Assembly (NCBI GenBank): GCA_017849455.1 | Contig: JAFIGX010000004.1 | Location: 310,001-374,000 of the forward strand | Reading direction: 5' to 3' | From: Pseudobacter sp. | GTDB taxonomy: Bacteria; Bacteroidota; Bacteroidia; Chitinophagales; Chitinophagaceae | DNA: 64,000 nt | Shown: piece by piece, positions 10,003 to 17,133 of the stretch | Numbering within the stretch: position 1 is the first letter of the stretch | Layout: each line of letters starts with the position of its first letter | The notes under the pieces: model-generated | What the model saw: only the letters and a program-made list of their open reading frames with translations | Told to the model about the DNA's origin: nothing | Database searches by the model: none | Made by a program: the position numbers and the translations under genes

Positions 10003-11667
10003 TCACCTGATCAACATGATCTCGAAGCGGTCTTTCAGGCAGGTATAGGGATCTGTTACCTCATAAACTGTTTTCTTCCCCTTTGGTTTTACAGTGATGC
10101 TGCGGGTGGTCTCTTTCGACCCGCTCCAATTGTAGTTACCAACGAAAGAAGCAGTGAGGGTTACGGGCTTTCCTTTTTTCGCCATGATGGTCCTTGTTTT
10201 ATTCACGTCCTTCATCATCACGAAGTGGTCCCTGATCTCCCCGTCGGAGCAGATCCATTTCAGCTCCAGTTTGTTCTCGTTCACTTCGATGATGGAAGCC
10301 CCTCCCTTCTCATTGTAGGAATAATACATGGCGTCGTGCGGGTAGGTGGTCTGTTTATGGCCCATGGCGCCTGCCGATCCTGTCACGACATACACGGTTC
10401 CCTGGTTGGTGAGCGTATCTTTCAGATAGGGGCAGGAATTCTCGCTGCCATCATATAAGGCAGAAGAAGAGCTGAGGTTATGGCTGGCAGCATTGAAACT
10501 GGCCTCCATTCCATAATGACCACTCATCAGCCTGGAACGTTCATACAGGTGGCTATGTCCGCAGAGGATCAGGTCTACCCCATAACGTTCAAGTATCCTG
10601 ATAAAATTTTCCCTGATCTTCACCAGTTCACTTTCCTTATCCGAATTGTGAGAGCCCATGGTATAAGGAGGATGATGCCAGTAAGCGATCACCCAACCTC
10701 TCCGGGTATTATGGAATGCTTCGAGGTCTTTCTTGATCCACTGTACCTGTGCGCCGGCAGTATCGTAGAGGCGCGTGGCGTTGTCTTCCTTCCCGTAAGA
10801 ATCGAGTGAAAGGAAATGGATATTGCCGATATCGAAGGAATAAAAAGCCTGTGTGCCGGAGGGAACACCGCCGGCCTCACCCTGGGTGGGCATTGAAAAG
10901 TTCTGGTAATAGGCAATATCGTGAGTGGCCTGCGCAGTAGTATTGTACTGGTAAATATCATTGTAATCATGATTGCCCGGGCAGGGGAACAGTGGGTATT
11001 TCCTGAGCAGATCATCTTTGTAGACGTTGAAAAAATTTTCCTGGAATTCCGGGTCGGTGCCGTAATTGTACGCATTATCGCCCAATAGTATCCAGGCGTC
11101 CATGGGCTTATCGGCAATATATTGCTGTACTTTGTCGCGCACACTTCGCTGGTTGATGGAGTTATTCCCGCAGTCGCCGAATACACCGATCCTGTAGGCC
11201 CCTTCTGTGCCCGGCGCCGGCATGGTCACGAAATAATTACTGCTTCCTTTCTGGAGCGTATCGCCAGGGCCACCGCCGATGGCATAATAATATCTTGTAC
11301 GCGGCTCCAATCCTGTTAGTTTCACCTTGTGCTCATAAGTGAGTGCAGGGTCTTCTGCTTCCATCGACAGGTCATTCTCACCGGCGCCATAATTCACAAC
11401 GCTCCTGGTGAGGGTATTGGTACGCCAGCGGACAATGATGCTGTTGTTCGTAGCGACCTGTAAATAGGGCCCGCGGACCAGGTTGGCATGAATACCGGGC
11501 CATCTGTCCGGCCTGGCATTGCGGGCAGGTCTTGGGTGAGTACTGTCTTTGTCCTGCCCCTGAACGTTGGCGAAAGAAAGCAGCAGCAGGACCATCATCG
11601 ATGCGGGAAAATGTTTTTTCAAGTAACTGATTTTTATAAAATGGATGCTAAGAAACGATTTGTGCAT
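10003..11667 (-). CDS. Secreted purple-acid-phosphatase-like metallophosphoesterase
   Basis: A 554-residue exported protein. After an N-terminal hydrophobic segment (MMVLLLLSFANVQGQ, signal peptide by appearance) come a fibronectin-III-like purple acid phosphatase N-domain (RGPYLQVATNNSIIVRW ... GLEPRTRYYYAIGG) and a calcineurin-like phosphoesterase domain. Metal-binding motifs are visible: GVFGDCG, LLGDNAY, PGNHDY, AYWHHPPY and CGHSHLYERS. The enzyme should hydrolyse phosphomonoesters outside the cytoplasm using a dinuclear metal centre. A C-terminal stretch of about 110 residues may be a Bacteroidota secretion or sorting module (ending TCLKDRFEIMLIR). The ATG at 11667 is preferred over a TTG at 11673; the signal peptide could also begin at the later Met pair. 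Confidence 0.86.
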   Translation of the reverse strand: MHKSFLSIHFIKISYLKKHFPASMMVLLLLSFANVQGQDKDSTHPRPARNARPDRWPGIHANLVRGPYLQVATNNSIIVRWRTNTLTRSVVNYGAGENDLSMEAEDPALTYEHKVKLTGLEPRTRYYYAIGGGPGDTLQKGSSNYFVTMPAPGTEGAYRIGVFGDCGNNSINQRSVRDKVQQYIADKPMDAWILLGDNAYNYGTDPEFQENFFNVYKDDLLRKYPLFPCPGNHDYNDIYQYNTTAQATHDIAYYQNFSMPTQGEAGGVPSGTQAFYSFDIGNIHFLSLDSYGKEDNATRLYDTAGAQVQWIKKDLEAFHNTRRGWVIAYWHHPPYTMGSHNSDKESELVKIRENFIRILERYGVDLILCGHSHLYERSRLMSGHYGMEASFNAASHNLSSSSALYDGSENSCPYLKDTLTNQGTVYVVTGSAGAMGHKQTTYPHDAMYYSYNEKGGASIIEVNENKLELKWICSDGEIRDHFVMMKDVNKTRTIMAKKGKPVTLTASFVGNYNWSGSKETTRSITVKPKGKKTVYEVTDPYTCLKDRFEIMLIR

Positions 11668-11711
11668 TACCAAAATATTAAGAAGTTGTACTTTATCCTA
11701 ATAATGCCCCG

Positions 11712-12047
11712 TTATTTTTCAGTTTCTTTTTCTACCGGTTCCGCCATCCATTGGGTGAGTTTGTATTTCGGTAACATTTCATCCACTTTTTTCTTCACCC
11801 ATTTGGAAATGATCTCGAACACGATAAAACCGATCACGATGGAGATCATCCATTCCAGTGCATTGAAGGTTTGCCGGTCGACCACTGTTTTACGTGCTGT
11901 TAGTCCCCATAAGTTCTTGATGCTCCTGGTGGTGAAAAAATGGGAGACCAGCCTGGTAGAAGCCATACCAATCACGAAGCCCAGGAAATTACCTGTGAAA
12001 TTACTATATAGGTATTCTATGAATTTACGGGAGAAAGCGGATTTCAT
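11712..12047 (-). CDS. Small membrane protein of unknown function
   Basis: A 111-residue protein I do not recognise. It has two likely membrane segments (about 18-34, FLGFVIGMASTRLVSHF, and 67-83, ISIVIGFIVFEIISKWV) separated by a basic loop, and a charged C-terminal tail (EPVEKETEK). The first segment contains glycine, and the second is followed by a KKK cluster that suggests a cytoplasmic C-terminus. It lies 44 bases upstream of the phosphoesterase gene on the same strand and may be cotranscribed with it. Confidence 0.6.
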   Translation of the reverse strand: MKSAFSRKFIEYLYSNFTGNFLGFVIGMASTRLVSHFFTTRSIKNLWGLTARKTVVDRQTFNALEWMISIVIGFIVFEIISKWVKKKVDEMLPKYKLTQWMAEPVEKETEK

Positions 12048-12080
12048 CGATTCAGTATTTTGGGTGTAACAACATCAAAA

Positions 12081-12111
12081 AAATCCCGGAAGTGCAGGCA
12101 ATCCGGGATTT
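12081..12111 (-). terminator. Intrinsic terminator of the decayed OmpA-like gene
   Basis: A 10-bp perfect stem (AAATCCCGGA at 12081-12090 and TCCGGGATTT at 12102-12111) is followed on the minus strand by a run of T. It lies 28 bases after the stop codon of the OmpA-like remnant and before the small membrane protein gene, so it would have ended the ancestral OmpA-family transcript. Confidence 0.8.
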
Positions 12112-12139
12112 ACCTGATAAGAACGTTTATTTCGGCGAA

Positions 12140-12259
12140 TTATTTTTGAACGATCCCCACTCTCCTGTTCTTCGCTTTTCCATCTTCCGTTCCGTTGAAG
12201 GCAACAGGTGCGAGTGAAGCAGCTCCCTGCAGGCTAACCTGGAGATAAAAAACTCTTAA
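12140..12259 (-). pseudogene. C-terminal remnant of an OmpA-family protein
   Basis: The minus strand encodes a short open stretch ending LAPVAFNGTEDGKAKNRRVGIVQK and a TAA stop at 12140-12142. The block NGTEDGKAKNRRVxIV is the hallmark end of the OmpA C-terminal peptidoglycan-binding domain (usually N-T-xx-G-R/K-A-x-N-R-R-V-E-I/F). Only about 35 codons remain, no start codon or upstream OmpA sequence is visible, and the conserved Glu after RRV is Gly here. The remnant is cut off by the promoter region of the SDR gene. A terminator still follows it. I infer a deletion or insertion that brought in the SDR/TetR unit. Confidence 0.62.
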
Positions 12260-12270
12260 CACAAATTTTA

Positions 12271-12303
12271 TTTGGAATGATCGTTCCAAAATATATACCT
12301 TTG
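12271..12303 (+). promoter_or_regulatory. Promoter of the SDR gene (Bacteroidota type)
   Basis: TTTG at 12271-12274 and TACCTTTG at 12296-12303 match the Bacteroidota -33 and -7 elements (TTTG and TAnnTTTG), with a 21-base spacer. Operator 1 fills the spacer. Confidence 0.7.
12272..12289. promoter_or_regulatory. TetR operator 1
   Basis: The near-perfect palindrome TTGGAATGATCGTTCCAA lies between the -33 and -7 elements of the SDR promoter. Half-sites GGAA and TTCC are separated by 6 bases, as in the two other sites. A bound repressor here would block RNA polymerase. Confidence 0.75.
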
Positions 12304-12307
12304 TTTC

Positions 12308-12321
12308 GGAATGATCATTCC
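12308..12321. promoter_or_regulatory. TetR operator 2
   Basis: The perfect 14-bp palindrome GGAATGATCATTCC begins 5 bases downstream of the -7 element, over the probable transcription start. Its centre is 34 bases, about three helical turns, from the centre of operator 1. Confidence 0.75.
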
Positions 12322-12349
12322 AATATTAAAATATCAAAAATAATATATC

Positions 12350-13099
12350 ATGAAAAGGCTACAGGACAAAACAGCCCTTATAACAGGAGGCAACAGCGGG
12401 ATAGGATTCGCCACTGCCAAAGAATTCATTGCACAGGGAGCAAAAGTGATCATCACCGGTAGGAACCAGGAAGCACTGGCAGAAGCGGGCAAGGTGCTCG
12501 GCCCCAACGCCTATACCCTGCTCTCGAATACCTCCGACCTGAATGATATCCGCCAGTTGCCAGGCCAGGTGCAGGCTTTGTTTCCCCGCCTCGATATCCT
12601 CTTCGTCAATGCCGGGATCGGGAAATTCGCTCCCTTCGAAGCAGTGAGCGAAGCACATTTCGACGAGCAATTCGATATCAATGTAAAAGGAGCCTATTTC
12701 ACTATCCAGCATTTGCTTCCGCTTATCAATGATGGCGGCTCCATCATCCTCAACACATCCATCAATGCCCATATCGGCATGGCTGGTTCTTCGGTCTATT
12801 CGGCCACCAAGGCTGCGCTGATCACTTTCGCCCGTACCCTTTCCGCTGAATTGCTCAACAGGAAGATCCGTGTGAACGCGATCAGCCCCGGCCCTGTGAC
12901 CACGCCCATTCTCAGCAAGACCGGCGTTGCTGCCGAAGACCTGGACGGGTTGAGGTCTTCCATTCAAAGCAAAGTACCGCTTGGCCGCTTCGGGGACCCC
13001 GAAGAGATCGCCAGGATAGCCACATTCTTCGCTTCCGATGATTCCAGCTTTGTGCTTGGCGCAGAACTGATCGCGGACGGAGGCATGGCCACCTTGTAA
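12350..13099 (+). CDS. SDR-family oxidoreductase
   Basis: A 249-residue classical short-chain dehydrogenase. The cofactor motif is TGGNSGIGFATAKEF (about 13-27), followed by NAG in the next strand (FVNAGIGKF), the catalytic Ser region (NTSINAH), YSATK as the YxxxK active site (about 148-152) and the C-terminal GAELIADGGMATL typical of the group. It should reduce a carbonyl or oxidise an alcohol with NAD(P)H in the cytoplasm; the substrate is unknown. It lies directly upstream of a TetR gene and its promoter carries two matching operators, so it is very likely the regulated target of that repressor and may act on the inducer, for example a reactive carbonyl compound. Confidence 0.92.
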   Translation: MKRLQDKTALITGGNSGIGFATAKEFIAQGAKVIITGRNQEALAEAGKVLGPNAYTLLSNTSDLNDIRQLPGQVQALFPRLDILFVNAGIGKFAPFEAVSEAHFDEQFDINVKGAYFTIQHLLPLINDGGSIILNTSINAHIGMAGSSVYSATKAALITFARTLSAELLNRKIRVNAISPGPVTTPILSKTGVAAEDLDGLRSSIQSKVPLGRFGDPEEIARIATFFASDDSSFVLGAELIADGGMATL

Positions 13100-13107
13100 A
13101 TTTGCGG

Positions 13108-13128
13108 TAACTTTGGAACAAGCATTCC
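13108..13128. promoter_or_regulatory. tetR promoter -7 element overlapping operator 3
   Basis: TAACTTTG (13108-13115) is a full TAnnTTTG match. GGAACAAGCATTCC (13115-13128) repeats the GGAA-N6-TTCC layout of the two upstream operators. The site is 12 bases before the tetR start codon, so the repressor probably controls its own synthesis. Confidence 0.62.
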
Positions 13129-13140
13129 AAATGTTCCAGC

Positions 13141-13725
13141 ATGCCAAAAGTTAAACAATTCGATGAGGTAGCCGTACTGGAGAAAGCACAGGCGGTCTTC
13201 AGTGAAAAAGGATATAACGGCACTTCGATGGACGATCTCGTAAAAGCCACCGGCCTTAGCCGTTCGAGCATTTACGATACCTTCACCGACAAGCACGGGC
13301 TATACCTTAAAGCGCTTAATCATTACCGTTGTGAACAAAATTCGAACCTGGAAGAGCTATTGAAGAAAACAGATTCCCCCAGGAAGAAGATCACCCTTAC
13401 CTTCGATGTGCTCATGAAGATGATCCTGGCCGATAAGAAAAGGGCAGGATGCCTGATGGTGAACGCCGGTATGGAGATGACATGCATAGATAAGGAAGTG
13501 GCAGATCTTGCCAGCGATAGCATGGAAGAATCGGAGCACCGGTTCTATGAATGGGTGAAAGCCGGGCAGGCCGCAGGCGAGATCACGAAAAGATTTTCCG
13601 CCAAAGCATTGTCCAGGCACCTGTACAACAGTTACCTGGGATTGAGGACTATCGGCCGTACCAGACCTGATCCAGGTGCGATCAAAGATATCATCAGGGT
13701 TACACTGGCTGTGCTGGACCAATAA
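13141..13725 (+). CDS. TetR/AcrR family transcriptional repressor
   Basis: A 194-residue protein with an N-terminal helix-turn-helix (about 9-55: FDEVAVLEKAQAVFSEKGYN, then TSMDDLVKATGLSRSSIYDTF) and a C-terminal ligand-binding/dimerisation part resembling the YcdC/TetR_C group (KRAGCLMVNAGMEM). TetR proteins bind a short palindrome as dimers and release it when a ligand binds. Three similar palindromes (two before the SDR gene, one before this gene) point to control of the SDR gene and of itself. It is the second gene of the pair and is followed by a bidirectional terminator. Cys in RAGCLMVNA is common in the family and could be a sensing residue, but that is speculation. Confidence 0.92.
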   Translation: MPKVKQFDEVAVLEKAQAVFSEKGYNGTSMDDLVKATGLSRSSIYDTFTDKHGLYLKALNHYRCEQNSNLEELLKKTDSPRKKITLTFDVLMKMILADKKRAGCLMVNAGMEMTCIDKEVADLASDSMEESEHRFYEWVKAGQAAGEITKRFSAKALSRHLYNSYLGLRTIGRTRPDPGAIKDIIRVTLAVLDQ

Positions 13726-13742
13726 ATAACTTTGCATCCAAT

Positions 13743-13780
13743 AAAAAGAGACCAACCATGCTTATGATCGGTCTCTTTTT
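13743..13780. terminator. Bidirectional terminator between tetR and the FHA operon
   Basis: An 11-bp perfect stem (AAAAAGAGACC at 13743-13753 with GGTCTCTTTTT at 13770-13780) has A and T runs on both outer sides, so it can end transcription from tetR on the plus strand and from the converging FHA gene on the minus strand. Confidence 0.88.
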
Positions 13781-13809
13781 ATTTTTTGCGCTATTGGTGG
13801 CCAACTTCT

Positions 13810-14385
13810 TCACCCTGCATGCGTGGCTTTATTATACAACGACTGCGATGAATAATCGAATCCGGCTGAAGCTGGGGTTGTTGCGCCGGTGGACTGGAAT
13901 TTTTCATTGGGCGATAGCTTCAGGCTCTCCCTGTCGATCAGGATAAGCACCAGTTCATAACCGCCGGTCGTGATCTTGTCGAGGTGCTGCAGACTTATAT
14001 GCCCATTGATACCTATATCTTTTCCATTCACCACCGTACCATTGGTTGAATTGGTATCGGTGATCACGATCAACAATCTTTTTTCATCATCATTGCTGCG
14101 CCTGATCTGCAGGTTGGCATGATGATCGCTCACGGATTTTTCCGCCAGTATGATATCCGAATCACCTGCCTTGCCCAACACATAGAGATTGCCTTCACGC
14201 AATTCCCAGCTTTCGCCTGTAATGCTTTTCGAGAATGATACCAGGAACCCGATCAGCGGGTTCTGCAACGATTGATTGCCTGCTTTCTCGTTTTCGGTCA
14301 GTATTACTGTTCCCTTACCGGTAGGAGACTGATTACCGGGTTGCTCATCCTGGAAGGATGCGCCTCCGTATCTTGTTTTACTCAT
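13810..14385 (-). CDS. FHA-domain protein
   Basis: A 191-residue cytoplasmic protein with one forkhead-associated domain in the middle (about 68-150). Phosphothreonine-binding landmarks are visible: GKAGDSDIILAEKSVSDHHANL (a G-x-x-x-x-D-I strand and the Ser/His loop) and TNSTNGTVVNG (Asn-Gly loop). The N-terminal 60 residues and the C-terminal 40 are low-complexity, rich in Ser, Gln and Asn, and look disordered. It probably binds threonine-phosphorylated partners made by the kinase encoded upstream. The ATG at 14385 is chosen; a TTG at 14430 abutting the previous stop would add 15 residues. Last gene of the signalling locus. Confidence 0.85.
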   Translation of the reverse strand: MSKTRYGGASFQDEQPGNQSPTGKGTVILTENEKAGNQSLQNPLIGFLVSFSKSITGESWELREGNLYVLGKAGDSDIILAEKSVSDHHANLQIRRSNDDEKRLLIVITDTNSTNGTVVNGKDIGINGHISLQHLDKITTGGYELVLILIDRESLKLSPNEKFQSTGATTPASAGFDYSSQSLYNKATHAG

Positions 14386-14430
14386 AGTATGTTCATTTGA
14401 AGTGTTAATGATCTGATCTTTCTTTGCCAA

Positions 14431-15963
14431 TCACCATCCGCTCATTAATTTTTTTACCTGGCTGGCAGCTACTGCAAATTTGAACCCGGCCGTATTTCCG
14501 ATGCCTGCATAATGAACACCTGCCAGGTGACCATCTTCATCGAATACCGGCGATCCGCTGGCGCCGCCTACTTCTTCGATATTATGTCCAAATGAAAACC
14601 CATCGGAGACACGGCTCACCTGGCCATTCTGGAAATTGGCCTTGATACCCTGGGAGGTCTTCGCCAGTGAAAAGCCCATGGGGAAGCCCAGGATGAAGAT
14701 CTTCTTTCCAGGCTTGAGCTCATCATCCGGCAAAGCCTTGTCAACATCCACCAGGTTCCTGACAGTGGAGGGCAGTATCTTGTTGTTGGTTTGCAGCAGG
14801 GCTATGTCGACCTTATCATCGTCAGAAACCCGGAGCACTTCGCAATCGATCAGGTCTTTTTCGCTGCTGATGAACACATTATTCAATGCAATGGCTACGC
14901 TGATAGAACGGCCTCCATAGGTTGGCTTCGCTGTTGTCCACGCTGTGATCAACCGCCTGCATTCTGCTTTTACTTCCGGGGTGGTAGCCGCAGAATCGGC
15001 TGCCACCAGCAGGCCCACGCGGTAGTTGACGACATTCCTGGCCGTTGCCACCAAACCATTGTAGATATCGGCATCATCCTTTTCCACCACGGACCAGGGC
15101 CTGGCCACGTGCCGGTTGGTGATCAGCTTTCCATCTTTTGAAATAAAAAATCCGGTGCCTGTGATCAGGACGGGCTTTACTCCTGCTTCATACCAAAGCA
15201 GGTTATTCCTGTTAGTGCGGGGATCGAAGCCATAGGAAAGTTCGAATTTTCCAAGCTCCCCGAAATCGATGGTATATACGAACTGGTTCACTACCATGCA
15301 AACGGAGTTTTCGTATTTCTCATACAGGTTCCCTGATCTCATCCATAGGGAGAGCGCAATGGCCCCAATGGCCAGCACCGGCAATACGATAGCCGCGATC
15401 CTGATCAATGGACTTTTCCTGATGCTGAATTTCGTTTTTCCCCTGGGCACCAATGCCCAGTTGAGCTTGTCCGTATCACCGAACCTTACCGTGTCGCCAT
15501 ACTTTATTTTCTGATAAGTGCGCTCCGGAACGCGCAGGTTATTGACGAAAGTGCCGTTCACACTGGTATCATAGATATAATAGTTGTAATCTTTTGTTAT
15601 TCGCAGTAAGGCATGATAGCGGCTGGTCCTCTCCGTTGCGCTCAACTGGATATCATTGTCGGGCTTTTTCCCGATCGTCATGATCCGGATAGTATCTGCC
15701 GAAGCAGGAACATCCGGTACGAGCGCCCAGTTAAGTATGACCTTATTGGCAAAGGAGATCGCATTGCCGCGGAACACGGGGAAGTCCTGGTTCTTCGGTA
15801 TCCTCGTCCCATTGACGAAAGTTCCGTTGGAGCTTTTATCATACAGGAACATGGAACCATCCTCCTTTATTTTCAGCTCAGCATGGTAGTTGCTGACGAT
15901 CTGGGCAGGGTCTTCGATGATGATGCGATTGTTCTCATCCCTGCCAATGGTGATAGTGATCAT
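14431..15963 (-). CDS. Membrane-anchored FHA-FHA-serine protease
   Basis: A 510-residue protein with a rare order of parts: FHA domain 1 (about 1-80; SSNGTFVNG), FHA domain 2 (about 92-172; TSVNGTFVNN), a single membrane helix (about 188-208, IRIAAIVLPVLAIGAIALSLW) and a trypsin/HtrA-like peptidase domain (about 260-510). The catalytic triad appears complete: His285 in ITNRHVARPW, Asp386 in DKVDIALLQ and Ser469 in GGASGSPVF. With the FHA domains inside, the protease would face the periplasm. It could link phosphothreonine binding in the cytoplasm to proteolysis outside. The gene starts 15 bases after the phosphatase gene stops, and belongs with the kinase, phosphatase and second FHA gene. A pseudo-protease role is unlikely given the triad. 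The protease substrate is unknown. Confidence 0.88.
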   Translation of the reverse strand: MITITIGRDENNRIIIEDPAQIVSNYHAELKIKEDGSMFLYDKSSNGTFVNGTRIPKNQDFPVFRGNAISFANKVILNWALVPDVPASADTIRIMTIGKKPDNDIQLSATERTSRYHALLRITKDYNYYIYDTSVNGTFVNNLRVPERTYQKIKYGDTVRFGDTDKLNWALVPRGKTKFSIRKSPLIRIAAIVLPVLAIGAIALSLWMRSGNLYEKYENSVCMVVNQFVYTIDFGELGKFELSYGFDPRTNRNNLLWYEAGVKPVLITGTGFFISKDGKLITNRHVARPWSVVEKDDADIYNGLVATARNVVNYRVGLLVAADSAATTPEVKAECRRLITAWTTAKPTYGGRSISVAIALNNVFISSEKDLIDCEVLRVSDDDKVDIALLQTNNKILPSTVRNLVDVDKALPDDELKPGKKIFILGFPMGFSLAKTSQGIKANFQNGQVSRVSDGFSFGHNIEEVGGASGSPVFDEDGHLAGVHYAGIGNTAGFKFAVAASQVKKLMSGW

Positions 15964-15978
15964 AGCTTGATTTTTTAA

Positions 15979-17076
15979 TCATTTGATTGAATTGATCAGT
16001 TTGCTGAGTTCATCCACATTGTGCTTGAGTTTACCGGTGCTGTCTGCTTTTGCCTGCGCCTGTAATTTTTTCAGCATTTCACGGATCCTGTTCATCTGGG
16101 GCGGACTGACCGAATAGTTCTTCATCACAGGGTTGGGATCGATGGGCGGATGCAGTCCGCTGTCTTTTACCGGCACCGCAGGTTGTGTTGACTGAATGGA
16201 ATCTTTCCCTGCAGGCTTTCGGTTGTTGTTGATCTTGCCAGGGCGTGCGGCAATATAGATGAGGCTGGCTGCCAGGGCCGCTCCCAGCAGAACATTCAAC
16301 AATACCGGGACGCTTACCTTCCTGCCAGGGCCTTTACCTGTTCCCACTTCTACGATCGCAAGGGTCATATTATCATGCCCTCCACCGATGGCGAATTGCG
16401 CTGCATCGATCTGTTCAATGAGGTCTTTCACGATAGTATCCGGCTGCCGGTCCTCGCTCCAGGCCTGTACCAGCCGTTCCTCCGACATGGCCCCCCATAT
16501 CCCATCGGTGCAAACAACAAAGCGGTCACCTTTTTGCCAGGCAACATTCAGGGTCACTTCCACATCGATCTCCGGCTCTATTCCCAATGCTTTCGAGATG
16601 ATGTTGGAATTCTCCGAAAGTCGCGCCTGTTCATCGCTCAATATACCACGCCTAACCATCTCGCCTACACGGGAATGATCGGCGGTACGTTTTTCGATCT
16701 GGCCATTGCGCAACTGGTAGATACGGCTGTCGCCTGCATGAAAGAAGCTGGCTTTCTTCTTTTCCAGCAACAGGGCAGCAAGGGTGGTGCCCATGTTCTG
16801 CAGGCCATGGTTCGACTGGCCCGTGGTATAAATGGCATGGTTGGCCGTTCTGATAGCGCTTGCGATACCTTCAGGCAGGTTGCCATCCAGCGTGGCGAAT
16901 TTCTCGGTCACCATTCTACAGGCCATTTCAGCGGCAACCCTTCCGCCCGCCATGCCGCCCATCCCATCACAGACCACCACCAGCAGGCCGGCAGCCGTTT
17001 CCTTCATGGCATAACAGTCCTGGTTTTCCTGTCGCCCACCGATATTGCTTTTTATGCTTACTGAAAATTGTGACAT
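15979..17076 (-). CDS. PP2C-type Ser/Thr protein phosphatase with C-terminal membrane helix
   Basis: A 365-residue protein. Residues 1-245 form a PP2C/PppA-like phosphatase domain with all metal-binding positions visible: RQENQD (Asp20), VCDGMGGMAGG (Asp37), HAGDSRIY (Asp116), CTDGIWGAM (Asp191) and GGGHDNMT (Asp235). A membrane helix follows at about 255-277, then a Pro/Lys-rich tail with a likely coiled coil (MNRIREMLKKLQAQ). The catalytic part should be cytoplasmic and remove phosphate from Ser/Thr residues placed by the adjacent kinase, including those that FHA domains read. It lies 57 bases downstream of the kinase gene on the same strand. Confidence 0.93.
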   Translation of the reverse strand: MSQFSVSIKSNIGGRQENQDCYAMKETAAGLLVVVCDGMGGMAGGRVAAEMACRMVTEKFATLDGNLPEGIASAIRTANHAIYTTGQSNHGLQNMGTTLAALLLEKKKASFFHAGDSRIYQLRNGQIEKRTADHSRVGEMVRRGILSDEQARLSENSNIISKALGIEPEIDVEVTLNVAWQKGDRFVVCTDGIWGAMSEERLVQAWSEDRQPDTIVKDLIEQIDAAQFAIGGGHDNMTLAIVEVGTGKGPGRKVSVPVLLNVLLGAALAASLIYIAARPGKINNNRKPAGKDSIQSTQPAVPVKDSGLHPPIDPNPVMKNYSVSPPQMNRIREMLKKLQAQAKADSTGKLKHNVDELSKLINSIK

Positions 17077-17133
17077 ACCGAATGCGTATTGCTTGATTTA
17101 TTGGTGGATAATTCCCGGTGCCTGCTGTACGGC

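Noticed and set aside
13758..13946. A 62-residue plus-strand frame beginning MLMIGLFLFFALLVANF with a membrane-like start
   Set aside because: Its start codon lies in the loop of the bidirectional terminator and the rest is antisense to the end of the FHA gene.
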